Shown piece after piece: positions 1-6,672 of a DNA stretch of 9,269 bases. The notes under the pieces are model-generated. The model did no database searches, was not told the origin of the DNA, and saw only the letters and a list, made by a program, of their open reading frames with translations. Position numbers and translations under genes: made by a program. Each line of letters starts with the position of its first letter. The stretch's first letter is position 1. Origin of the DNA: Planctomycetales bacterium (GTDB lineage Bacteria; Planctomycetota; Planctomycetia; Planctomycetales; Planctomycetaceae); assembly GCA_020050375.1 (NCBI GenBank), contig JAGVKR010000216.1:1-9269 (forward strand). The letters run 5' to 3'.

Positions 1-1240
1 AAACGCGTTCGGCGATCGCCTTCAGGCAGATCCGCTCGAGTTCCACAGGAATCGAATCGTCGATCTGGCGCGGGGGGCGCGGCTCGATGGGGTTCATCCG
101 CTCGACCCGCGCCCGTCCGAACAGCCGCCGGCCGGTCAGCAGCTCATACAACACGACTCCGAGGCTGAAAATGTCCGACCGGCCGTCGACCAGGTGTCCT
201 TCTCCGCGGACCTGCTCGGGGCTCATGTACGCCGGGGTCCCCGCCGTCGGTCGATCCTTTCCGAAGTCTTCTTCCTGCAGGGCGATTCCAAAATCGGCGA
301 TGTACGGGCGATCGTGGGCATCGATCAGGATATTGGCCGGTTTGATGTCGCGGTGGACGATTCCCCGCAGATGGGCATAGTGCAGCCCCTCGGCCACGAT
401 CGCCAACAGCTCAGCGCTCGCGGCGTACGTGAGTTGGGCCCGCTTGATCTTCGTCGCCAGATCGCTCCCTTCGATGTATTTCGAAACGGCGAAGCAGCGC
501 CCGTCGTCCGTCCGGCCGAAATCGTAGATCGGCACGATCGCGGGATGATCGAGGCTCGCCAGGATCCGCGCCTCGGTGAAATACGCTTCGACGTCCTCCG
601 GGTCGGAGAGGCGGGACTGATGCGGAACCTTGATTGCGACCGACCGGCACAATTCGTCGTCATACCCCAGAAAGACCCGCCCGAATCCGCCGTCGCCGAG
701 AATCCGCAAGAGTCGATACCTGCCGATCCGGTCCACAGTTGCCGACGGTTTCTGCTCTCCGAGCGGCGGCGATGGGAACGACTCACGCCGCGACGGGGCC
801 GTTTCCAGCGGCTCGGCGCCGTTGAGGACCAGCGTGGATCGCAACCGCAGGTCGATTTTGTCCTGCTGGGATTCGTCCGAAAGCGAAGCGCGCAACGAAT
901 CGCCCATCTCCGGAAATCGCGACAATAGTCCGTCGAGTTGCGGATCCAGCCCCAGATCGCGGAGGCAGTGGAACTCGCTGGCGATCAGCTTGAGCTTGAG
1001 CCGCTCGTCGCGACTGACATCGGGGAGTTGCTCGAGATAACGCTCGACCGGAAAGCCGGTCCCCGACCGCCAGCGATGCGACAAGTCGATCGCGCAGATC
1101 TCGGCCTTGTCGGCCGCATCCGCGTCGGCGTGCGCCCGCAGAAAGTCAAAGACGTCGGGAAGCTCTCCCCCCCCTTCGCACAACTTTGCGAAGCGCTCTG
1201 CCAGGCGTCGATGGCTCATGCTCTCCGACGGGGATTCCAT
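1..1240 (-). CDS. Eukaryotic-type serine/threonine protein kinase, 3' part beyond window
   Basis: The frame is open from ATG 1240 to the left edge (413 codons, no stop), so the C-terminus is missing. Residues 1 to about 165 are a helical region with a WRSGTGFPVERYL segment and a later RFPEMGDSL segment; this is the N-terminal part typical of planctomycete kinases and has no assigned function. The catalytic domain starts near residue 173: glycine loop GDGGFG 182-187, VAIK lysine K204, helix-C glutamate E223, catalytic HRD 296-298 with K300 and N303, DFG 316-318, SPE 340-342 and the D356 helix. All catalytic residues are present, so it should be an active cytoplasmic kinase; its substrate is unknown. 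Relatives often carry a membrane segment or sensor repeats after the kinase domain, which would lie outside this window. ATG 1219 (residue 8), preceded by GGAGAG at very short spacing, is an alternative start. Confidence 0.96.
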   Translation of the reverse strand, partial: MESPSESMSHRRLAERFAKLCEGGGELPDVFDFLRAHADADAADKAEICAIDLSHRWRSGTGFPVERYLEQLPDVSRDERLKLKLIASEFHCLRDLGLDPQLDGLLSRFPEMGDSLRASLSDESQQDKIDLRLRSTLVLNGAEPLETAPSRRESFPSPPLGEQKPSATVDRIGRYRLLRILGDGGFGRVFLGYDDELCRSVAIKVPHQSRLSDPEDVEAYFTEARILASLDHPAIVPIYDFGRTDDGRCFAVSKYIEGSDLATKIKRAQLTYAASAELLAIVAEGLHYAHLRGIVHRDIKPANILIDAHDRPYIADFGIALQEEDFGKDRPTAGTPAYMSPEQVRGEGHLVDGRSDIFSLGVVLYELLTGRRLFGRARVERMNPIEPRPPRQIDDSIPVELERICLKAIAERV

Positions 1241-1311
1241 TTCAATCGGCTCGCGTTACGAAGAACCGTTGTCTTGCGCGGTGCTGCCGCTTTCAACCAC
1301 ACACGGCGTTC

Positions 1312-1340
1312 ATTGTCAGTGACGCCGCTTCCGTAATCAA
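1312..1340 (-). promoter_or_regulatory. Candidate sigma-70 promoter for the kinase gene
   Basis: On the minus strand TTGATT (1340-1335) and GACAAT (1317-1312) are separated by 17 bases, each matching four of six consensus positions. The predicted transcript would start near 1305, giving a leader of about 65 bases. This is pattern matching only, and planctomycete promoters are poorly defined. Confidence 0.3.
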
Positions 1341-1448
1341 TTGACTGGTCGGTCGCACCGGCCGAAACCTGGTGAGGGCGCTTCGCCCTTGCGTGGACGT
1401 TGAATCCCGCGGCCTGACCTCGTGCGAATTGAGGAATTTGCCTCCATT

Positions 1449-1489
1449 CACCCGTCCACGGGTGGTTCTCCGACAGCCCCAACGGGCTG
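1449..1489 (-). terminator. Paired hairpins downstream of the symporter gene
   Basis: Two perfect 6-bp stems with 4-base loops sit 9 bases apart: CACCCG/CGGGTG (1449-1454 with 1459-1464) and CAGCCC/GGGCTG (1474-1479 with 1484-1489). They lie 37 to 77 bases past the stop of the minus-strand symporter gene. No T-tract follows on either strand, so factor-independent termination is not clear. They may end the symporter transcript, protect its 3' end, or be dispersed palindromic repeats. Confidence 0.35.
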
Positions 1490-1525
1490 CGACCGCGATC
1501 CTTTGCGTCTTTCGTCGTCAGGCGG

Positions 1526-2884
1526 CTACGTGCGCTGTTTCTCGAGATCGGCGACCATTTTTCGAAAAGACTCGGCCGTAATCGGAAAGAAGCTGAACAC
1601 GATCATGGCGAGTGTCAACAGCAGTCCCGGGAAAGCTGCGTAGAAGAGCCGCAGTCCGTTGAGCACCTCGGTCGTCGGCTCGGATTTTCCATCGTAACCG
1701 ATGATGTGCAGAAAATGTCCGACGACGAAAAAACAGGCGCCGGTTCCCACCTTCCAGGAGAATTTCGTGACACCGGCGTACATCCCCTCGTGGCGTTCTC
1801 CGGTTCGAAGCTGGTCCCACTCGATGACGTCCGGCAGGATGGCATCGGGCAGAAGGAACACGCCGCTGCTGGCGACGCCCATCAGGGCCGCCACCAGATA
1901 CAACGTCGTTTCCGACCAGGCATTGACGACGAGACTCGTGAACGCCCCCATCCAGAACAGGATGGCCAGAAGATAGGCCCGCTTCTTGCCGAAGCGTTTC
2001 CCCAGGAACAGCCAGCCGGGCGGACTCACCAGGCTGCCGGCGAAAAAGGCCAGAAACAACAGATTGGCGTTCTGCTTGGGAACACCGTGCTGATGTTCCA
2101 TCAGGTAGAACAAGAGCGACATCGCCACCTGGTCGGCGACCGCAACCAGCGTCCCCGTTGCGAGGAGAATCATAAACGGCTTGTTCCGATAGGCGGTTGC
2201 CAGGCTCTCCCGGAAACCGTACTGGTCGCGTGCGTCCGTTCGCCTGATTTCGCTGGTGCCGAAGAAGGTGATGATCGCCGCGACGACGGCGGTTCCGCCG
2301 ATCAGAAGCGCTGCCGACGGGTAGAACTGCGCTTCGTCGGGCGGCACTTCCGGATTGCGACTGGCGGCCCAGACGAGCAGCAGCGGAATGGTCAAAGTGG
2401 CCAGGAGCTCGGCGCCGACTTCGGCAACCCGGCGCCAAGTGGCGATGCGGGTCCGCTCGTCGTAATTCGATGTCAGCTCCCACGCCAGTGCGTGATAGGG
2501 AATCCCGAAGACCGTCAGCGCAAAAAGCATGCCGGTCGACGCGAGCGTCAGATAAACGAAGGTTGCCGATTGAGCTCCCGGCGGAGGGGTCAGCAAAAGA
2601 TAAAACGCGACGGCCCCAGGAATCGCCCCCAGCAGAAAATAGGGACGCCGACGCCCCAGGCGTGTTCGGGTTTTGTCCGACAGATAACCGATTGCCGGAT
2701 CGGAGGCCGCGTCGACGAAAAAGCGGATGGCAAAGGCGTAACCGATCAGCCGCGAATCGAGATGCACGACATCCGTATAAAAATTCAGCAGATACAAGCC
2801 GCAAAAGCCGTAGATGCTCGTCTCGACGAGACTCCCGGCGCTGTAACCCAACAGCGTTTTTCGGCTGAGGGGAGCGGCGTTCAT
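1526..2884 (-). CDS. GPH/MelB-family sugar:cation symporter (MFS)
   Basis: This 452-residue inner-membrane protein belongs to the glycoside-pentoside-hexuronide:cation symporter family, the usual length for it, with about 12 hydrophobic helices. The family signature after helix 2 is clear: R54, D58 and D62 in RFFVDAASDPAIG, then the loop SDKTRTRLGRRRPY at 69-82. D58 and D62 align by motif with the cation-site aspartates of MelB, so Na+ or H+ coupling is expected. The second-half signature DVIEWDQLRTGERHEG is also present. The substrate cannot be read from sequence; a sugar or oligosaccharide is the family expectation. ATG 2884 is preceded by GAAGGG six bases upstream, and the protein begins about 10 residues before the first helix. 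It is divergent from the di-heme cytochrome gene and 285 bases upstream of the kinase gene, so probably its own unit. Confidence 0.93.
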   Translation of the reverse strand: MNAAPLSRKTLLGYSAGSLVETSIYGFCGLYLLNFYTDVVHLDSRLIGYAFAIRFFVDAASDPAIGYLSDKTRTRLGRRRPYFLLGAIPGAVAFYLLLTPPPGAQSATFVYLTLASTGMLFALTVFGIPYHALAWELTSNYDERTRIATWRRVAEVGAELLATLTIPLLLVWAASRNPEVPPDEAQFYPSAALLIGGTAVVAAIITFFGTSEIRRTDARDQYGFRESLATAYRNKPFMILLATGTLVAVADQVAMSLLFYLMEHQHGVPKQNANLLFLAFFAGSLVSPPGWLFLGKRFGKKRAYLLAILFWMGAFTSLVVNAWSETTLYLVAALMGVASSGVFLLPDAILPDVIEWDQLRTGERHEGMYAGVTKFSWKVGTGACFFVVGHFLHIIGYDGKSEPTTEVLNGLRLFYAAFPGLLLTLAMIVFSFFPITAESFRKMVADLEKQRT

Positions 2885-3016
2885 GGAGGGCCCTTCGACT
2901 TTTTCGAACGCTGCCGCATCCCGCCCGTGCGGGCTTTCGAGAGCTGAAGCCGCCAGCCCGGGTGGGAGAGTGCGGCGTCATGCACCCCAGTCTTGGAATA
3001 TGGATTCTCAACGCAT

Positions 3017-3045
3017 TTGCAGCTTAGCAGTCCACCCGTGATAAT
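3017..3045 (+). promoter_or_regulatory. Candidate promoter for the di-heme cytochrome gene
   Basis: TTGCAG (3017-3022) and GATAAT (3040-3045) are separated by exactly 17 bases; the -10 matches five of six consensus bases and the -35 three of six. Transcription would start near 3052, leaving a leader of about 86 bases before ATG 3138. The rest of the 253-base divergent region (2885-3137) shows only a small hairpin, CCCGC/GCGGG at 2920-2933, on the symporter side. Confidence 0.4.
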
Positions 3046-3137
3046 TCACCGTGGTGCGAAACGGCACGAGTCTTGCATCCCATTCTGGAGACTCAGGCCG
3101 ACGATTTCAGACCGACACACTGACGGGGGAATTCCAT

Positions 3138-4490
3138 ATGCAACGGGAATACTTGCTCGCGGCTCCGGTCCTGGCGGCCATGCTCGCCGTTTCCGTGGGG
3201 GCATTTGCCGAAGACGAGGATTTCGGCTCCGTCGTCAAACGGACCCAGAGCGAGAAACCGAAATTCGCCCAGAGGCAGCAGGATTTGCTCAAAACCCGAT
3301 ACGACCTCGCCGATCAGCCCGCGAAGGACGCGAAGATGTCGCTAGGCAAGCCGGTGCAGGGAGGGGTGCGCGTCCGACTGCCAAAGGGGACGACCTGGGA
3401 CCAGCTCGCCGGAATGACTCCCGCCGAGATCAAATCCAAAAATCTCTGGCCGGAGGGGTTCTTCCCCCTCCCGCACCCGCATCACGAAGCGGGGGGGATG
3501 ATCTTTCCCAAGGTTCTGATTGACGAAACCAAACGTCAGACCGATCGCGACCTTGCGCGCTTCGATCTCGATTTCGACCTGCCGCAACACCTGCTTCCCG
3601 AGTTCCCAGCGCCGATCTACCTCACGACGCGGCCCGATCTGGGAGACGTGTCGCAAGGCAAGCTGGTGACGCTCGCGAACTTCCACGAGTTGTTCAAGGA
3701 CATCCTGAATCCCAAGCAGATCGAAGGGCTGCGGTTGCTCGTCACTCCATTTCCCCAACAGCAGTTCAACGCGACCGACGATCGCCGTAGCTTGAAACCG
3801 CATCTCGGCGTGGCCTGCTTCGACTGTCACGCCAACGGGCACTCGACCGCGGCGACGCACACTGTCGGCGACATTCGCCCCAACGAGCTGCGGCATCGCA
3901 TCGACACGCCGACGCTCCGCGGTCTCAACATTCAGCGGCTCTTCGGCTCGCAGCGGGCGTTGAAGACCGTCGAAGACTTCACCGAATTCGAGCAGCGCGC
4001 CGCCTATTTCGATGGCGACCCGACGATGGCCCAGAAAAAGGGCGTGAACGTTCTCGAACGGGGCAGCCAGGTCCATTTCATGGCCGAGTTCCAGTCGATC
4101 CTCGATTTCCCCCCCGCTCCCAAATTGAACGTCTTCGGAAAGCTCGATCCGGAACTGGCGACCAAAAGTGAACTGCGGGGACAGGATCTGTTTTTCGGAA
4201 AGGGGCAATGTGCAACGTGCCACACTCCTCCCTATTACACCGACAACCTGATGCACAATCTCCGCGTCGAGCGGTTCTTCAACGAGAAGACGATCAACGG
4301 CCGCAAAGCCTCCGCTGACGGCCCGATCAAAACCTTTCCGCTGCGGGGCATCAAGGACTCACCCCCCTACCTGCACGACGATCGTCTACTGACGCTCGAC
4401 GACACGGTCGAGTTCTTCAATCTCGTGCTGCACCTCAAATTGACGGCCGAAGAAAAGCAGGATCTCGTCGCGTTTCTGCGGGCGCTTTGA
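3138..4490 (+). CDS. Secreted di-heme cytochrome c, cytochrome c peroxidase/MauG-like
   Basis: The 450-residue protein starts with a signal peptide (hydrophobic core 5-22, likely signal peptidase I cut after AFA, residue 24), so it acts outside the cytoplasm. Two heme c motifs are present: CFDCH (C227, C230, H231) and CATCH (C358, C361, H362), 131 residues apart as in bacterial di-heme peroxidases. The C-terminal signature of that family follows: PLRGIKDSPPYLHDDR, then TLDDTVEFFN, ending in a helix LTAEEKQDLVAFLRAL. Family members reduce H2O2 or oxidise protein or small-molecule substrates; the substrate here is unknown. The first heme comes after about 200 residues of extra sequence, including a His cluster (H113, H115, H116). 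ATG 3138 is chosen over the longer frame starting at 3051 because GGGGGA lies seven bases upstream and it places the signal peptide at the N-terminus. Confidence 0.94.
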   Translation: MQREYLLAAPVLAAMLAVSVGAFAEDEDFGSVVKRTQSEKPKFAQRQQDLLKTRYDLADQPAKDAKMSLGKPVQGGVRVRLPKGTTWDQLAGMTPAEIKSKNLWPEGFFPLPHPHHEAGGMIFPKVLIDETKRQTDRDLARFDLDFDLPQHLLPEFPAPIYLTTRPDLGDVSQGKLVTLANFHELFKDILNPKQIEGLRLLVTPFPQQQFNATDDRRSLKPHLGVACFDCHANGHSTAATHTVGDIRPNELRHRIDTPTLRGLNIQRLFGSQRALKTVEDFTEFEQRAAYFDGDPTMAQKKGVNVLERGSQVHFMAEFQSILDFPPAPKLNVFGKLDPELATKSELRGQDLFFGKGQCATCHTPPYYTDNLMHNLRVERFFNEKTINGRKASADGPIKTFPLRGIKDSPPYLHDDRLLTLDDTVEFFNLVLHLKLTAEEKQDLVAFLRAL

Positions 4491-4510
4491 GCGAATCCTC
4501 CCCAGGCGAG

Positions 4511-4540
4511 CCGGCGGGTTGATCCCGCCGGTCCTTTTCT
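4511..4540 (+). terminator. Rho-independent-like terminator after the di-heme cytochrome gene
   Basis: A perfect 8-bp GC stem, CCGGCGGG (4511-4518) with CCCGCCGG (4524-4531) and loop TTGAT, is followed by TCCTTTTCT. It starts 21 bases after the stop at 4490. The T-run is interrupted by cytosines, so efficiency is uncertain. It closely resembles the palindrome at 4576-4596. Confidence 0.6.
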
Positions 4541-4575
4541 GGGAACGGTTTCCGGAACGTCAAGCTCGAAGTGAT

Positions 4576-4596
4576 CGGCGGGGATGAACCCCGCCG
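4576..4596 (-). terminator. Palindrome downstream of the QW-repeat gene
   Basis: Perfect 8-bp stem CGGCGGGG (4576-4583) with CCCCGCCG (4589-4596) and loop ATGAA, 14 bases beyond the stop of the minus-strand gene. No T-tract follows on the minus strand, so it may be an imperfect terminator or a member of the same palindrome family as 4511-4531. Confidence 0.4.
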
Positions 4597-4609
4597 CTCG
4601 CTGTGCTCG

Positions 4610-5560
4610 TTATCGAAGGCGTTTTCCCGCAGGAATTCGGTCCGGCTTCTCGACCGCGTCGCAGGCGGCGAGGGCCATGATCGCATACGCCGTCCCGGCG
4701 TTGGTGATGTAGTTGCGTGTGTGATGCCCCTGTGAGGGGGTGAACCACCGTCCGCTTTGACGCTGGTTTTGCTTGAGCCAGTTGATGCCGCGGATGAGGC
4801 GTGGATCGTCGGCGGGGACGCCGGTCTGCCGGGCGATATGGATCACAAACCCCGTCGCGTAGCCGTCGCTGTCGAGTGAAGATGTGTAAGCGCCGGTCCG
4901 GCCGAGATACGTGAGAAACTCCCTCCCATAGCCGGGCTTCGCCTGCAACTCGCGGAGTTGCTGGCCGGCGTTTGCCTCGGCCGGCGCGGTTTCAGTCGAC
5001 TCGGTCTCGACCAGGCTGGCCAGCGACCAGCCTCCGTCGGGACGCTGCGCCGCAAGCAATGCTTCGGCAATCGCCCCGCGTTCTGCGGCGCTGAGCAGAT
5101 CTTTGACCGAGCACGAGGCCCAGGCCAGCATCCCCCGCTGATGCAGGCTCACCGCCGGATGGGCAGCCAGATAGCGGCGAATCTTTGCCAGCCCGGCGCG
5201 GGCCGCTTCGGTTTCGGCGTACCCTTCCGGCGCCGTCCCCGCGCCGATCGCGGCAAACGTGACACCGTAGTGCTCGTCGATCTTGATCGGGGGCACATCG
5301 CGGAACGGCCATTCCCAGCTTCCGTCCTCTCGTTGCCGCGTCCACATCCGATCGAGCGCCTGCCGCGTGACCGGATGGAGTTTCCCGGTCGTCAGTCGAT
5401 CGTTGATCGACAGTCCAGTCGCCACCTGCACCATGATGGCCGAGATTCCGTCCGGCGGAAGGCTCGGCTCCGCTTCGAGCTTGTCGACCACGATCCGTTC
5501 GACGAAGGCCCGGACCTCGCCGACAGCCGGCCCCATCGCGGGGAGCAGCGGGCGGGCCAT
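4610..5560 (-). CDS. Squalene-cyclase-like QW-repeat protein, N-terminus uncertain or broken
   Basis: From the first in-frame ATG (5560) the protein has 316 residues and looks like an all-helical alpha/alpha toroid of the prenyltransferase/squalene-hopene cyclase type. Three QW motifs (QxxxGxW) are visible: QREDGSW 76-82, QRPDGGW 172-178 and QRQSGRW 266-272, then a Gly-Thr-Ala segment (ITNAGTAYAIMAL). LDSDGYATG (229-237) sits where cyclases have a DxDD-like acid motif but is not a true DxDD, so terpene cyclisation is doubtful. At 316 residues it is about half a full cyclase. The start is the main problem: the same frame continues upstream through CAACH (5593-5579) to a TGA at 5635-5633 with no ATG, GTG or TTG. 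I recall planctomycete proteins joining an N-terminal CxxCH to this fold, so ATG 5560 may only begin what is left of a damaged gene. Its 3' end faces the di-heme cytochrome gene. Confidence 0.75.
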   Translation of the reverse strand: MARPLLPAMGPAVGEVRAFVERIVVDKLEAEPSLPPDGISAIMVQVATGLSINDRLTTGKLHPVTRQALDRMWTRQREDGSWEWPFRDVPPIKIDEHYGVTFAAIGAGTAPEGYAETEAARAGLAKIRRYLAAHPAVSLHQRGMLAWASCSVKDLLSAAERGAIAEALLAAQRPDGGWSLASLVETESTETAPAEANAGQQLRELQAKPGYGREFLTYLGRTGAYTSSLDSDGYATGFVIHIARQTGVPADDPRLIRGINWLKQNQRQSGRWFTPSQGHHTRNYITNAGTAYAIMALAACDAVEKPDRIPAGKRLR

Positions 5561-5578
5561 CAGGTAAGGCGGAATCGT

Positions 5579-5632
5579 ATGGCACGCCGCGCAACGCCGC
5601 GTTTTGGCCCAGTCGCTGGCGGTATCATCTGC
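5579..5632 (-). other. In-frame upstream extension carrying a CxxCH heme c motif
   Basis: Directly upstream of ATG 5560 and in the same frame lies an open stretch reading DWAKTRRCAACHTIPPYL before the methionine. CAACH is a covalent heme c motif, and the surrounding residues look like protein, not chance. No standard start codon lies between the TGA (5635-5633) and ATG 5560; only CTG at 5563 is near. Either the gene lost its 5' end, a frameshift separates the motif from its signal peptide, or a non-standard start is used. Confidence 0.6.
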
Positions 5633-5656
5633 TCAATGCGGGCAACGATTCGGCCG

Positions 5657-5675
5657 TTAAATATTTTTAATTCAT
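5657..5675. promoter_or_regulatory. AT-rich block in the divergent region, candidate promoter core
   Basis: Eighteen of nineteen bases here are A or T in an otherwise GC-rich segment between the QW-repeat gene (minus) and the membrane protein gene (plus). Such blocks often hold -10 elements. I cannot assign one strand or a convincing -35. Confidence 0.3.
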
Positions 5676-5764
5676 CAGGCCGCCGACTGGCCGAAATGCT
5701 CACGGGGATGTAAGGTCGAGCCGCTCGAAGCGCTTCCGGTCCACAGTTTCAGGAGCATTGTGAC

Positions 5765-6370
5765 ATGGCCACGCAGACACCGTCTTCGCCTCGCTCCGCA
5801 GGTCCCAAGCCCCGTTCGGCAGTCGAGCGGACGCTCGTTTGGGGGGGGATTTTGATTCTACTGGCCCTGGTCGCGGTCGAATACACATCGAGGAACGCTC
5901 AGACCACCGCCGCGGAAAGTCTGGTCGCGAAGCTCAAAGAGACGGAGGGGACGGACAAGGACATCAAGTCCACCGACGTCAAAGTGGCGGTCGGCTACAA
6001 GGTTCCCCGTGTGGAAGACGTGACCGATAAACGGCTCGCCAATGGCGCGAAGCGTCTGGAGATCTACGAATGGTTCTCGGTCAATCCGCTGAAGAAGCGT
6101 GCCATGTACGTGTACTACGGCGTCGGCGAAGATCCCGACGTTGTGAGCGTGTCGACCGTAGAGGAGACCGACACGATCGCGAAGCGATTCCCGGAGCTGA
6201 CGCCGGAACAAAAAGAGGAAATGATCAAAAAGGCCGCGGCGGGGCTGAAAAAGCCCGCCGTTCCGCAACCCGACACTGCGGAGAGCGCCGCCGCCGCAGA
6301 CAAGACACCGGCCGACAACAAGGGAGTCGAGGCGGAAACCGCCAAGCCCCCCGGAAACGGCAACAACTGA
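5765..6370 (+). CDS. Hypothetical single-pass membrane protein
   Basis: I do not recognise this 201-residue protein. Residues 1-22 are basic and Ser/Pro-rich with no acidic residue before E21; residues 24-38 form one hydrophobic helix; the rest is soluble and probably outside the cytoplasm by the positive-inside rule. Residues about 45-155 look folded and charged (GYKVPRVEDVTDKRLANG, then EWFSVNPLKKRAMYVYYGVG). From about 156 on the chain is rich in Ala, Pro, Lys and Glu and is likely disordered. There are no cysteines and no recognisable catalytic motif. ATG 5765 is well supported by AGGAG at 5751-5755, nine bases upstream. It diverges from the QW-repeat gene and stands alone. Confidence 0.8.
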   Translation: MATQTPSSPRSAGPKPRSAVERTLVWGGILILLALVAVEYTSRNAQTTAAESLVAKLKETEGTDKDIKSTDVKVAVGYKVPRVEDVTDKRLANGAKRLEIYEWFSVNPLKKRAMYVYYGVGEDPDVVSVSTVEETDTIAKRFPELTPEQKEEMIKKAAAGLKKPAVPQPDTAESAAAADKTPADNKGVEAETAKPPGNGNN

Positions 6371-6672
6371 TCGAGCCGCGACGGTGAGCGCTCCCCGGAG
6401 GGCAAGCCGCTTACGTCGGACCGCGCACCGCCGTCACGCTGTCATGCCTGGCGCGAACGGGGCCATCCGCCGTGACGTCTGACTGACGAGCAAGAGGGAG
6501 CACGATGAAAAACGGAAACTCCAGCTCGGCTTTGCTCTGCTTGCCCGGAATCTGGATACGTTTCAACCACGACAAATGAACAAGGGGGACGGCTGTCGCG
6601 CGTTGGCTCCGATGCGTGCGCGATGTCAGGGTGCCGATCGTCTCTCGGCATGAGTGGGGCTCGTCACCCGGT
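6371..6672. other. Convergent intergenic region, no convincing gene
   Basis: This gap separates the ends of the membrane protein gene (plus) and the sulfatase gene (minus). A GTGAGCG/CGCTTAC stem with one G-T pair (6384-6390 with 6408-6414) lies 14 bases past the stop at 6370 and could help terminate, although no T-tract follows. CGTCACG (6432-6438) and CGTGACG (6471-6477) form a distant inverted repeat. A 24-codon frame at 6505-6579 has GAGGGAG just upstream but no other sign of coding. Confidence 0.5.

Noticed and set aside
1706..2947. 413-codon plus-strand open frame opposite the symporter gene
   Set aside because: It mirrors the real symporter gene; the translation is Gln/Arg/Gly-rich with no domain, whereas the minus strand shows both GPH family signatures.
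1518..3011. 497-codon minus-strand frame overlapping the symporter
   Set aside because: Longer than the symporter but Arg/Ser-rich without membrane helices; it is a neighbouring-frame shadow.
3342..4256. 304-codon minus-strand frame opposite the di-heme cytochrome
   Set aside because: No domain and wholly antisense to a gene with two heme motifs and a signal peptide.
5735..5748. 14-base identity TCCGGTCCACAGTT, also at 727-740
   Set aside because: One copy is inside kinase coding sequence and the other in a leader; no flanking similarity, so likely chance.
6505..6579. 24-codon frame with GAGGGAG upstream
   Set aside because: Ribosome-site-like sequence alone is weak support; spacing is short and there is no recognisable peptide or context.
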